Positions 55,279-63,819 of a stretch of DNA of 64,000 nt are shown here, piece by piece (the first letter of the stretch is position 1; the number at the start of each line of letters is the position of its first letter). The notes below the pieces were generated by a model. That model was not told where the DNA came from. It did not search any database and worked only from the letters and a program-made list of their open reading frames with translations. Origin of the DNA: JAWKJY01 sp041393535 (GTDB lineage: Bacteria > Actinomycetota > Thermoleophilia > Gaiellales > Gaiellaceae); NCBI GenBank assembly GCA_041393535.1, contig JAWKJY010000012.1:53216-117215 (forward strand), given 5' to 3'. The position numbers were made by a program, and so were the translations under genes.

Positions 55279-56193
55279 GTGCCGCCGGTCGAGACCACGC
55301 TGCGACCCCGCGGACCGTACGCCCTCCGGCTCGTCGCGGGCGGCACGCGCGGCGGGACGGCCCGGTTCGCCGACGGCGTCCTCGCGCTCGCGTTCGAGGC
55401 GGACGGCGCGCCCGCGTGCGCCCGCGTCTGGCAGCAGCGCGACGGGCTGCTGCAGGTGCGGCTCGACTCCCCCGCGCCGGATGCCGCGCTGGCGCGCCTG
55501 CGCTTCCTGCTCGCGACGGAGGACGACCACACCGAGTTCCTGCGCCGCTTCGCCCGCGACCCCCTGCTCGGCGACGTGACGCGGCGCCTGCAGGGCCTGC
55601 GGCCGCTACGGACGGCGACGGTCGCCCACGCGCTCCTGCGCGCGATGTGCGGGCAGCTGATCCAGGCGCGCGAGGCGGCGCGGATCGAGGCGCGGATCGT
55701 CGCGTCCGTCCGCCCGCAGCACGGCGGCCTGCGCCTGCCGCCCGGCCGCGACGACCTCGCCGGCCTGAGCCCCGCCTGGCTCGCGTCCCGCGGCCTCGCG
55801 GCCCGCCGGGGCGCGGCGCTCGTCCGCGTCCTGCGCGAGCTCGACCCGGAGCGGCTGCACGAGGTCGACACGCCGACCGCCGTGGCGCGGCTCGTCCGCG
55901 AGCGGACGCTCGGGCCCTGGTCGGCCGGGGTGGTCTGCGTCGAGGGGCTCGGCCGGTACGACCACGGCCTGGTCGGCGACCTGGGGCTCGTGAAGCTCGC
56001 CACCGTCCTGCTCCGCCGGCCGGCGACCTCCGAGGACACCGAGGAGCTGCTCGCGCCCTACGGCGAGTGGGCCGGTCTCGCGAGCGTCTACCTGCTCGCC
56101 GGCGTCCGCGTCGACCCCAAGGCGCACGGGACGACGCACTGGAACCCGACGGCCGGCCCGGACCGGCCGCGGCGATCCGCCGCCGCGGCCTAG
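55279..56193 (+). CDS. AlkA-like DNA-3-methyladenine glycosylase
   Basis: A 304-residue HhH-GPD superfamily protein. The N-terminal AlkA-like beta domain (ARVWQQRDGLLQVRLDSP) precedes the helical core: RTATVAHALLRAMCGQLIQAREAARIEARIV, and TLGPWSAGVVCVEGLGRYDHGLVGDLGLVKL, where GDLGL carries the catalytic Asp. It excises alkylated bases. GTG start with TAGGCT six bases upstream (leaderless). Divergent from clpC; the 224 bp between them hold only promoter-like sequence. Confidence 0.88.
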   Translation: MPPVETTLRPRGPYALRLVAGGTRGGTARFADGVLALAFEADGAPACARVWQQRDGLLQVRLDSPAPDAALARLRFLLATEDDHTEFLRRFARDPLLGDVTRRLQGLRPLRTATVAHALLRAMCGQLIQAREAARIEARIVASVRPQHGGLRLPPGRDDLAGLSPAWLASRGLAARRGAALVRVLRELDPERLHEVDTPTAVARLVRERTLGPWSAGVVCVEGLGRYDHGLVGDLGLVKLATVLLRRPATSEDTEELLAPYGEWAGLASVYLLAGVRVDPKAHGTTHWNPTAGPDRPRRSAAAA

Positions 56194-56197
56194 CCCC

Positions 56198-56635
56198 CTA
56201 GAACCGCTCCCAGCTCCGCTTGGCGAGGCGGAAGCCGTGGCCCGCCGCGTTCGTGCAGGTGAGCGCGGCCCGGCGCGACACGCACGTGAAGCCGCCGCGC
56301 TTCCACTGGAAGCCGTAGCGGAGCACGGGCGAGCCGGGCACGATCGCGGAGTCGCCCGCGCACACGACCCGCACGATGCTGCGGCGGGTCATGAAGAGCC
56401 CGTGGCCCCAGTCGAAGTCGCAGCTCGCGGGCCGGCGGGGCATCGGCTTGAGCCCGCTCCGGATGTCGCAGCGCAGGTACGAGGTCGGCGAGCTGAACCA
56501 GATGCAGTGGAGGTTGCCCGACGGCGTCCGGAACGCCTGGGAGGCCGCCGGTGCCGTCGACGCCGTCCCGGCGCCCAGGGCGAGCGCGGCCGCGAGCGCG
56601 GCGGCGGAGAGGGCGAGCCGGCGGGTCGTGCGCAT
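56198..56635 (-). CDS. secreted cysteine-containing protein, unknown function
   Basis: A 145-residue exported protein: signal peptide residues 1-31, then AFRTPSGNLHCIWFSSPTSYLRCDIRSGL, CDFDWGHGLFM, VCAGDS, YGFQWKRGGFTCVSRRAALTCTNAAGHGFRLAKRSW. The six cysteines probably form three disulfides. Resembles the small secreted family with FxTPSGNIxC common in Actinobacteria. Located 13 bp after the lysS stop on the same strand. Confidence 0.8.
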   Translation of the reverse strand: MRTTRRLALSAAALAAALALGAGTASTAPAASQAFRTPSGNLHCIWFSSPTSYLRCDIRSGLKPMPRRPASCDFDWGHGLFMTRRSIVRVVCAGDSAIVPGSPVLRYGFQWKRGGFTCVSRRAALTCTNAAGHGFRLAKRSWERF

Positions 56636-56648
56636 GGGGTCCTGCTTT

Positions 56649-58044
56649 CTACTGCGGGTGCTGCTGATCCGCGCCCGACTGGCGCAGGGCGGGGAAGAGG
56701 ACGACGTCCCTGATCGTCTCGCGCCCCGTCAGGAGCATCGCGAGGCGGTCGATGCCGAGCCCGATCCCGCCGGTCGGGGGCATGCCGTACGAGAGCGCCT
56801 CGACGAAGTCGGGGTCGCCCTCCTCCGCGAGCGCGTCGCCGGCCTCGCGCTCCGCCTGCTGCATCGCGAAGCGCGACGCCTGCTCGGTCGCGTCGTTGAT
56901 CTCCGTGAACGCGTTGCCGAGCTCCATCCCGCAGACGTAGTACTCGAACCGCTCGACGAGCGTGGGGTCGTCGTCGGTCGTGCGGGCGAACGGCGAGAGC
57001 TCGACGGGGTAGTCGTGCAGGATCGTCGGCTCGATCAGCCGCGGCTCGACGAACGCGGAGAGCGCGTGGTCGACGAGCTGGGCCCACGTGTGGTCCCTCG
57101 CGACGTCGATCCCGCGCTCGACGAGCGCGCCGCGCAGCTCGGCCTCGTCGCGCAGCCACAGGTCCTCGGCCGCGAGCGCGTCCGGCAGGCGGAGCCGGCG
57201 CCACGGGGCCCTCAGGTCGACCCGGTGGCCGCGGAACTCGATCTCCGTGCGCCCGAGCACCTCGCGGGCGACGTGCTCGACGAGCTCCTCGATCCGCTCC
57301 ATCGTGTCGCGGTAGTCGACGTAGGCCTCGTACCACTCGAGCATCGTGAACTCGGGCTGGTGCTTGTACGAGATCCCCTCGTTGCGGAAGTCCTTGCCGA
57401 GCTCGTAGACCTTCTCGAGGCCGCCGACGATGCAGCGCTTGAGGTAGAGCTCGGTCGCGATCCGGAGGTAGAGGTCGGCGCCGAGCTCGTTGTGGTGCGT
57501 CACGAACGGGCGCGCGAACGCGCCGCCGTAGCGCGGCTGCAGCACCGGCGTCTCCACCTCGACGAAGCCGCGCTCGTCGAGCCAGCGGCGGATCGCCGAG
57601 ACCATCCGCGAGCGCAGGACGAAGTCGTCGCGCGTCTCGTCGTTGACGGCGAGGTCGAGGTAGCGCTTGCGGTAGCGCGTCTCGGTGTCGGTGACGCCGT
57701 GGTAGACGTCGGGGAGCGACCGCTGGATCTTCGCGAGCAGCTCGAACTGCTCGACCGCGAGCGAGGGCTCCCCGCGGCGCGTGCGGGCCGGCTTCCCGGC
57801 GACCCCGACGATGTCGCCGAGGTCGACGTCGATCTCGCCGCAGCGATCGGCCCGCAGAGGAGCTGGATCCGGCCGGAGCGGTCGACCAGGTCGAGGAAGA
57901 CGAGCTTGCCGTGGCCGCGGCGCCGAGGACGCGCCCGGCGAGGCGACGCGTCGACGCGCCCTCCTGCCCGGGCTCGAGCGGCTCCGCCTCCGCGCGGACG
58001 GCCGCGATCTCGACGCGGTCAGGGAATCGCTTCGGCAGGCTCAT
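56649..58044 (-). CDS. lysS: lysyl-tRNA synthetase (frame broken near the 5' end)
   Basis: A class II synthetase. The intact frame (up to about 57840) covers RYRKRYLDLAVN, motif 2 region RNEGISYKHQPEFTMLEWYEAYVDY and motif 3 GIGLGIDRLAMLL. The N-terminal OB-fold is split: MSLPKRFPDRVEIAAVRAE... from the ATG at 58044, then after about 57918 HGKLVFLDLVDRSGRIQLLCG in a second frame, then after about 57848 CGEIDVDLGDIVGVAGKPARTRRGE in the third. Total about 465 codons. Since cells normally need LysRS, these two shifts within 80 bp are probably sequence errors. Confidence 0.9.
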
Positions 58045-58096
58045 GGGTCGAGGTCGCGGTGCCCGGCGCCGGGCGGGGCCGCCGGGCAGGGCGGCC

Positions 58097-58124
58097 CGTG
58101 AGCGGAGACGTGTCTCCGCTCACG
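58097..58124 (-). terminator. hairpin terminator after greA
   Basis: A 13-bp perfect inverted repeat (58097-58109 with 58112-58124) immediately downstream of the greA stop, before lysS on the same strand. Confidence 0.8.
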
Positions 58125-58126
58125 CC

Positions 58127-58600
58127 CTAGGCGGCCTTCACGTCGAGGATCTTGAACTTCAGCGAGCCACGCGGGGTGGCGACCTCGACGACCTCGCCCT
58201 TCTTCTTGCCGATGATCGCCTTGCCGACCGGCGACTCGTTCGACAGCCGCTGCTCGGCGGGGTTCGCCTCCGCGGAGCCGACGATCGTGTACTCGACCGT
58301 CTCGTTGGCGTCCATGTCCTTCAGCTTCACGCGGGTGCCCACGCTGACCACGTCACCGGAGATCTCGTCGGCGTCGATCACGCGTGCGCTCGCGAGCCGC
58401 TCCTCGAGCACGATGATCCGCTGCTCGAGCATCGCCTGCTCGTTCTTCGCGTCGTCGTACTCCGAGTTCTCGCTGATGTCACCGAACTCGCGGGCGTGCT
58501 TGATGCGCTCCGCGACCTCACGACGCTTCGTGGTGGACAGATACTCGATCTCCTCCTGGAGCTTGCGATAGCCCTCAGGAGTGAACGGCACCTCTTTCAC
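58127..58600 (-). CDS. greA: transcription elongation factor GreA
   Basis: A 157-residue factor. The N-terminal coiled coil (FTPEGYRKLQEEIEYLSTTKRREVAERIKHAREFGDISENSEYDDAKNEQ) has the acidic tip DISENSEY that stimulates RNA cleavage by polymerase; the C-terminal FKBP-like domain has SPVGKAIIGKKKGEVVEVATPRG. GTG start with GGAGGAG upstream. A strong hairpin follows at once. Confidence 0.97.
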   Translation of the reverse strand: MKEVPFTPEGYRKLQEEIEYLSTTKRREVAERIKHAREFGDISENSEYDDAKNEQAMLEQRIIVLEERLASARVIDADEISGDVVSVGTRVKLKDMDANETVEYTIVGSAEANPAEQRLSNESPVGKAIIGKKKGEVVEVATPRGSLKFKILDVKAA

Positions 58601-58735
58601 GGCTCCTCCGGCCCCTCAAGACAGAAAAACGCGACGGCTCGCGGGCCGATCGCGGCTACAGATCGTAGAGATCGGACTGACCAGCGTCAACCCGCCCTCG
58701 CGTCACCGCACCGTGGCGAAGCTAGCATGTCGCGG

Positions 58736-59794
58736 GTGCGAGCCGACCTGACGAGCCCGTTCTCGATCGGCGACGTCGAGATCCCGTCCCGCCTCGTCCT
58801 GGCTCCGATGGCCGGCGTGAGCGTCCAGGCGTTCCGCCGGCAAGGTCGCCGCTTCGGCGCGGGCCTCGTCTGCTCGGAGATGGTCAGCTGCGCCGGGCTG
58901 CAGCACCGGAGCGAGAAGACGCTCGGCTACCTGCGGATCGCCTCCGACGAGCGGCCGCTCGCCGTCCAGATCTTCGGCGCCGACCCGCTGGTGATGGCGG
59001 AGGCCGCGCGGATGGTCGAGGCCGCCGGCGCGGACATCCTCGACATGAACTTCGGCTGCCCCGTCCCGAAGGTGACGAAGACCGGCGCGGGCGCGACGCT
59101 GATCGAGGATCCCGCGCGGGCGTGCCGCATCGTCGAGGCGGTCGCCGCCGCGGTCGCGATCCCGGTCACGGTGAAGATGCGCCGCGGCGTCGCGAACGGC
59201 TCGCGCGCGTGCCTGGAGGTGGGGCCGCGCCTCGTCGAGGCGGGCGCGCGGGCGCTGACGCTCCACCCGCGCTCCGCGAGGCAGATGTACACGGGCACGG
59301 CCGACCATGCGCTGACCGCCGAGCTGGTCGAGCTGGTCGACGTCCCCGTGATCGCCTCCGGCGACATCGGCTCCTTCACCCGCGCCCGCGAGGTGCTGGG
59401 CGAGACCGGCTGCGCCGCCGTCATGGTCGGCCGGGCCGCGCAGGGGAACCCCTGGGCGCTCGCGTCGATCCTCGACCCGGACGCGGCGCCGCCGTCGCGC
59501 GAGGAGGTCGTCGCCGAGCTGCTCCTGTTCGTGCGCGAGACCGTCCGGGAGCTCGGGGAGCACCGCGCGACGGGCTTCCTGAAGAAGTTCTACGGCTGGT
59601 ACCTCGGCCGCGGCCGCTTCCCCCGCCCGCTCAAGCAGGAGCTCGTGCAGCTGCCGACGCTCGCGGCGGTCGAGGCACGCCTGCTCGAGGTCGTGCCGGG
59701 CGCGGCCGGAGCGCTCGAGCGCCTCCTCGCCGAGCTGCCCGAGGTCGACGAGCGCGAGCTGGCGCTGCCCATCTCGATCTACGGCGGCGGCTAG
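58736..59794 (+). CDS. tRNA-dihydrouridine synthase
   Basis: A 352-residue FMN enzyme that reduces uridines in tRNA D-loops. LVLAPMAGVSVQAFRR is the barrel start, DMNFGCPVPKVTKTGAGATL carries the catalytic Cys, VTVKMRRG and LTLHPRSARQMYTGTADH the substrate site, and VIASGDIGS and VMVGRAAQGNPWAL the FMN phosphate site. The GTG at 58736 has TAGCAT seven bases upstream, fitting the leaderless pattern; an ATG at 58727 would overlap that box. Most like DusB-type proteins. Confidence 0.93.
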   Translation: MRADLTSPFSIGDVEIPSRLVLAPMAGVSVQAFRRQGRRFGAGLVCSEMVSCAGLQHRSEKTLGYLRIASDERPLAVQIFGADPLVMAEAARMVEAAGADILDMNFGCPVPKVTKTGAGATLIEDPARACRIVEAVAAAVAIPVTVKMRRGVANGSRACLEVGPRLVEAGARALTLHPRSARQMYTGTADHALTAELVELVDVPVIASGDIGSFTRAREVLGETGCAAVMVGRAAQGNPWALASILDPDAAPPSREEVVAELLLFVRETVRELGEHRATGFLKKFYGWYLGRGRFPRPLKQELVQLPTLAAVEARLLEVVPGAAGALERLLAELPEVDERELALPISIYGGG

Positions 59795-59823
59795 GGCCCG
59801 GCCGGCGGCCGCCGGCCGGGCCC
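59794..59823. terminator. bidirectional hairpin terminator
   Basis: A perfect 13-bp stem of G and C with a 4-nt loop, beginning at the last base of the dus stop codon and ending 7 bp before the convergent RTX gene stop. Confidence 0.82.
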
Positions 59824-59829
59824 CGGCGC

Positions 59830-60360
59830 TCAGCCCCGGACGACCCGCTCGCAGCCGCGGACGATGTCGTACGTGTTGACGTACGCGACGTCGTCGCCCA
59901 GGCCGCAGTCGACGACGTCGACGACACCGTCCGCGGCCTCCGCGTGGAGCTCGTCGTTGCCGGCGCCGCCGAGCAAGCGGTCGGCGCCCTCACCCGCCCA
60001 GAGGACGTCCGGGCCGTCGTCGCCGTAGAGCCGGTCGTCGCCCGGGCCGCCGAACAGCCGGTCGCGGCCGGCTCCGCCGAACAGCTCGTCGTCGCCGGCC
60101 TCGCCCCAGAGCGCGTCGCGGCCCGTGTTCCCGTACAGGTCGTCGTTCCCTGCGCCGCCGAGCAGCGTGTCCCAGCCGGCCCGTCCGAGGAGCATGTCGC
60201 TGCCCGAGCGGCCGTCGATCACGTCGGCGGCGGGCGTCCCCGCGCGGTAGTCGGCCGACGACGTGCCGTCGACGTGGGCCGCGGAGGCCGTCGGGGCGAG
60301 GATGGCCGAGGCTCCCGCGAGGGCTGCCAGGGTGAGGGTCGCGCGTCGTGTGCCGAACAT
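59830..60360 (-). CDS. secreted RTX (hemolysin-type calcium-binding repeat) protein
   Basis: A 176-residue exported protein: signal peptide residues 1-27 (ending TASA), then about ten GxxGxDxLxG nonapeptides (GRAGWDTLLGGAGNDDLYGNTGRDALWGE...), and a C-terminal cap with two Cys (VDCGLGDDVAYVNTYDIVRGCERVV). Made almost entirely of calcium-binding repeats, with no enzymatic domain. Similar in repeat style to the larger RTX protein at 22 kb. Confidence 0.88.
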   Translation of the reverse strand: MFGTRRATLTLAALAGASAILAPTASAAHVDGTSSADYRAGTPAADVIDGRSGSDMLLGRAGWDTLLGGAGNDDLYGNTGRDALWGEAGDDELFGGAGRDRLFGGPGDDRLYGDDGPDVLWAGEGADRLLGGAGNDELHAEAADGVVDVVDCGLGDDVAYVNTYDIVRGCERVVRG

Positions 60361-60479
60361 CGTGTCGCTCCTTTGCCGCTCGTTCGTTCCGTGCTCTCAT
60401 CGAGCGTGCGGCGTGTACGGCGCCCGTGGGGCGGCCGTCAGCGAACGGAGGGGATTTCGTTAGGAGACCGCGAGGCCGC

Positions 60480-61250
60480 TCAGGCGTCGCGATTGCGCTC
60501 GTGGATCAGGCGGAGCCCCTCGAGCGTCAGCCAGGGGTCGACCAGCTCGATCGTCCGCGAGTGCGGGGCCACGAGGCCCCCGAGGCCGCCGGTCGCGACC
60601 ACCCGCGCTGCGGGGCCGAGCTCCTCGCGCATCCGCTCGACGATCCCGTCGGCCTGGCCTGCGAACCCGAAGACGAAGCCGGACTGGAGCGCGTGGACCG
60701 TGTTCTTCCCGATCGCGCCTGGCGGCGGCAGGAAGTCGACCTTGACGAGCCGCGCGGCGCGGGCGAAGAGCGCGTCCATCGACGTCTCGATCCCGGGCGC
60801 GATCACGCCGCCGACGTACTCGCCCTGCTCCGAGACGGCGTCGAAGGTCGTCGCGGTGCCGAAGTCGACGACGATGCACGGCGCGCCGTAGCGCTCGCGG
60901 GCGGCGACGGCGTTGACGACGCGGTCGGGCCCGACCTCGCGCGGGTCGTCGATGCGGATCGGCATCCCCGTCTTGACCCCAGGACCGACGACGAGGAGCG
61001 GCGCCTTCGCGTACTCCGCGGCGAGGCGCTCGTACTCGCGGACGAGCACCGGGACGGTCGACGAGAGGCAGACCGCCTCCAGGTCCTCGGCCTCGAGGTC
61101 GCGCAGCTCGAGCAGCCGGTCGACGAGCGCGGCGATCTCGTCCGCCGTCCGCTGCGCCTCGGTCGCGATCCGCCAGTGGTGGACGAGCTCGGGGCCGTCG
61201 AACAGGCCGAGCACGGTCTGCGTGTTGCCCACGTCGACGGCCAGCAGCAT
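60480..61250 (-). CDS. coaX: type III pantothenate kinase
   Basis: A 256-residue ASKHA-fold kinase, first step of CoA synthesis. MLLAVDVGNTQTVLGLFDG is the phosphate-1 motif, GVKTGMPIRIDDPREVGPDRVVNAVAA the pantothenate site, VVDFGTATTFDAV the phosphate-2 motif, and ATGGLGGLV the adenosine region. TAGGGT sits six bases before the ATG (leaderless). Confidence 0.96.
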   Translation of the reverse strand: MLLAVDVGNTQTVLGLFDGPELVHHWRIATEAQRTADEIAALVDRLLELRDLEAEDLEAVCLSSTVPVLVREYERLAAEYAKAPLLVVGPGVKTGMPIRIDDPREVGPDRVVNAVAARERYGAPCIVVDFGTATTFDAVSEQGEYVGGVIAPGIETSMDALFARAARLVKVDFLPPPGAIGKNTVHALQSGFVFGFAGQADGIVERMREELGPAARVVATGGLGGLVAPHSRTIELVDPWLTLEGLRLIHERNRDA

Positions 61251-61287
61251 GGGCGAACCCTAACCGAGCCCCTGGCGGGCGCCGGCG

Positions 61288-61659
61288 CTACTCGTCGTCG
61301 TTGGAGAGCGACTCGCCGAGCTTCTCGGCGAGCGCCTCCGGCGTGATGCCCGGGAGCTCGCCCTCGCCGCGCAGCTCCTCGATCGTGACGTCGCTCGAGG
61401 TGTAGACCTCGGCGCGGGGGATCATGCGGGTCGGCCGGTTCTTGTCCCAGACCCAGACGTCCTCCATCGTCACGTGGAAGAACGGGTAGCTCGCCTGCGG
61501 CAGCACCTTCAGGTCGAGCTTGTTGCAGAGGTACGTCGAGTCCTGCGTGACCACGCAGTAGCGGAACAGCCCGAAGACCGCCGTGTACTCCTTCTTCAGG
61601 CGGAGCTCGAGCTCGGCCTCGTACTCGTCGAGCTCGTCGAGGTGCGACATGGCGCTCAT
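61288..61659 (-). CDS. DUF2469-like protein
   Basis: A 123-residue protein resembling actinobacterial DUF2469 (LDEYEAELELRLKKEYTAVFGLFRYCVVTQDSTYLCNKLDL...MEDVWVWDKNRPTRMIPRAEVYTSSDVTIEEL), with an extra acidic C-terminal tail. Function not established. The ATG overlaps the folK stop (ATGA), so it is translated from the folK message. Confidence 0.78.
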   Translation of the reverse strand: MSAMSHLDELDEYEAELELRLKKEYTAVFGLFRYCVVTQDSTYLCNKLDLKVLPQASYPFFHVTMEDVWVWDKNRPTRMIPRAEVYTSSDVTIEELRGEGELPGITPEALAEKLGESLSNDDE

Positions 61660-62120
61660 TCTAGCTCGGCCAGGACGTCCGTCAGCGCCCGGCCATCCGG
61701 CAGCCTGAGCCCGGGGTCGAGCTCGACGAGCGGCTCGACGGCGAAGCGGCGCTCGACGAGGCGCGGGTGGGGCACCTCCAGGACCGGCGGATCGTCGATC
61801 GTCTCGTCGCCGTAGAGGAGCAGGTCGAGGTCGAGCGTGCGCGGCCCCCAGCGGGGCCCGTCGCGCGTGCGTCCGAGCTCCGCCTCGATCGCGAGCAGGC
61901 GGCGGAGCAGCTCGTGCGGCGCGAGCGAGGTGGCCAGCTCGCAGGCGGCGTTGACGAACCCGGGCTGGTCGAGGAAGCCCCAGGGCTCCGTCTCGAGGAA
62001 GCTCGACACCGCGACGACCCGGATGCCCGGCTCCGCGGCGAGCCGCTCGAGTCCCGCCCGCAGGGTCGCCTCGCGGTCGCCGAGGTTGGCGCCGAGGCCG
62101 ACGAAGGCCCGCACGTCCAC
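61656..62120 (-). CDS. folK: 2-amino-4-hydroxy-6-hydroxymethyldihydropteridine diphosphokinase
   Basis: A 154-residue HPPK of folate synthesis. AFVGLGANLGDREATLRAG at the N-terminus, SSFLETEPWGFLDQPGFVNAACEL (substrate loop), and WGPRTLDLDLLLYGDETIDDPPVLEVPHPRLVERRFAVEPLVEL (Mg-ATP site with two Asp). GTG start with TAGCCT seven bases upstream. No other folate genes are in the window. Confidence 0.96.
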   Translation of the reverse strand: MDVRAFVGLGANLGDREATLRAGLERLAAEPGIRVVAVSSFLETEPWGFLDQPGFVNAACELATSLAPHELLRRLLAIEAELGRTRDGPRWGPRTLDLDLLLYGDETIDDPPVLEVPHPRLVERRFAVEPLVELDPGLRLPDGRALTDVLAELE

Positions 62121-62172
62121 GCGGCGGAGGCTACCGGCCCTGCACGAGCGTGGCGCCCCGGCCGACTACCCG

Positions 62173-63804
62173 GTGGATCCCCGGTGCGACGCCCGTCCCA
62201 TCGCCGCCCTGGTCGGCGCGCGCGCGCGCCCGCCGCCGGCGGCTGCCCACGTCACCCACCCCGCCCCGCCGTTCCCGCGGCCGGCGGCGGCGCGCTCGCT
62301 CGCGGCGCTCCCTGGCTCGGCCGCGGCGCTCGTCGGAGTCTGGCAGCGGCCGGCCGCGTCGCACGTGCTCCGGGCGGCGGGCGCGACGAGGCTGGCTCCC
62401 GGGATCTGGCGGGTGCCGGCGCGCGACGCGGCCCGGGTCGCGTCCGAGCTCGACCGGCTCGCGCTGCTGCGCTACGTCGAGCCCGAGCGGACGCGGGGGA
62501 CGCTCGGCTGGCCGAGCCTCGCCCCGGATCCGCTCGCGCGGCAGGAGTGGCACCTCGAGCGCGTCGACGCCGCGGAGGTCGAGCCGCCGGGCCCGGGCGT
62601 CCCGATCACGATGATCGACACGGGCGTCGACGTCGCGCACGAGGAGTTCGCGGGCCGGCCCGAGACGACGCTGCTCGACCAGCAGGACGTGAGCGCGGCG
62701 GACCCGGTCAACGACCACGGCACCGCCACGGCCTCGACCGCCGGCGCGCCGGTGAACGGGAAGGGGCTCGTCGGCGTCTACCCGCGGGCCCGGCTGCGCG
62801 TCTACGACCTGCCCGGCCTGACGGACGGGACGCTCGTCGCGGCGCTCGACGCGGCGACGGCGGCCGGCCCCGGCGTGATCAACCTCTCGCTCGGCGGCCC
62901 GGGCTTCTCCCGGGCGCTGCACGAGGCGACGCTGCGGGCGTTCGCCGGCGGCTCGCTGATCGTCGCCGCGGCGGGGAACGAGTTCCTCGACGGGAACCCG
63001 ATCATCTACCCGGCCAACTACCCCCACGTGCTGACCGTCGCCGCGACGGACAAGCGGGACGACCACTCCGTCTTCTCGAGCTCGAGCACCGCCGTCGACC
63101 TGGCCGCGCCCGGCGAGGCCATCCCGGTCGCCGTGCCGCGCGCCTTCGAGCCGAGCGGCTACGCGGTCTTCGACGGCACGAGCTTCTCCTCGCCGATCGT
63201 CGCCGCGGCCGCCGCCTGGGTCTGGACGGTGCGCGGCCCGTCCCTCGACCGCACCCAGGTGTTCGACCTGATGCGCTACTCCGCCCGGGACATCGCCGCG
63301 AAGGGCTTCGACGAGCGGACCGGCTTCGGCCTGCTCGACCTCGGCACCGCGCTCGTCCGCCCGATCCCCGCGCTCGACCCCTTCGAGCCGAACGACGACG
63401 TCGACCAGGTGCGCGCGGGCGGGGTCTTCGCCGAGGCGAAGCCGGTCCTCGTCGGCAGGCGGATCCAGGCGACCCGCGTGCTCGCGCGCCTCGACATCGA
63501 CGAGGACCCCGACGACGTCTACCGCGTCGTCGTGCCCGCCGGCCGGACGCTCGACGTGACCGTGCGCAGCCCGGGCGACGTGGGCGTGATCGTCTGGCGG
63601 CTCGGCACGCGCTCGGTCTACGAGACGGGGCCCGCGGCCGCGCGCGACCAGCTCGCCGGCTCCGACCGGCCGGGCCCGGGGCGCGAGCGCGTCCGCTGGA
63701 CGAACCGCGCCCGCCGCGACGTGACGGTGCTGCTCAACGTCTGGATCCCGCAGCGGGCCGACGACCTCAACCCGCCGTACGTGCTCCGGGCCAGCGTCCG
63801 CTGA
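62173..63804 (+). CDS. subtilisin-like S8 family serine peptidase
   Basis: A protein of about 543 residues. The triad is clear: Asp in ITMIDTGVDVAHEE, His in NDHGTATASTAG, Ser in GTSFSSPIVAAAAAW; AAAGNEF is the oxyanion Asn. An N-terminal part resembles an inhibitor-like propeptide, and the C-terminal 130 residues are a beta-rich domain with DEDPDDVYRVVVPAGRTLDVTV, like bacterial pre-peptidase domains. No signal peptide appears in this frame. Short in-frame GTG at 62173 is a guess, and a frame error near 62180-62250 may hide the signal. Confidence 0.85.
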   Translation: MDPRCDARPIAALVGARARPPPAAAHVTHPAPPFPRPAAARSLAALPGSAAALVGVWQRPAASHVLRAAGATRLAPGIWRVPARDAARVASELDRLALLRYVEPERTRGTLGWPSLAPDPLARQEWHLERVDAAEVEPPGPGVPITMIDTGVDVAHEEFAGRPETTLLDQQDVSAADPVNDHGTATASTAGAPVNGKGLVGVYPRARLRVYDLPGLTDGTLVAALDAATAAGPGVINLSLGGPGFSRALHEATLRAFAGGSLIVAAAGNEFLDGNPIIYPANYPHVLTVAATDKRDDHSVFSSSSTAVDLAAPGEAIPVAVPRAFEPSGYAVFDGTSFSSPIVAAAAAWVWTVRGPSLDRTQVFDLMRYSARDIAAKGFDERTGFGLLDLGTALVRPIPALDPFEPNDDVDQVRAGGVFAEAKPVLVGRRIQATRVLARLDIDEDPDDVYRVVVPAGRTLDVTVRSPGDVGVIVWRLGTRSVYETGPAAARDQLAGSDRPGPGRERVRWTNRARRDVTVLLNVWIPQRADDLNPPYVLRASVR

Positions 63805-63819
63805 GCCTGCGGCGCCAGG

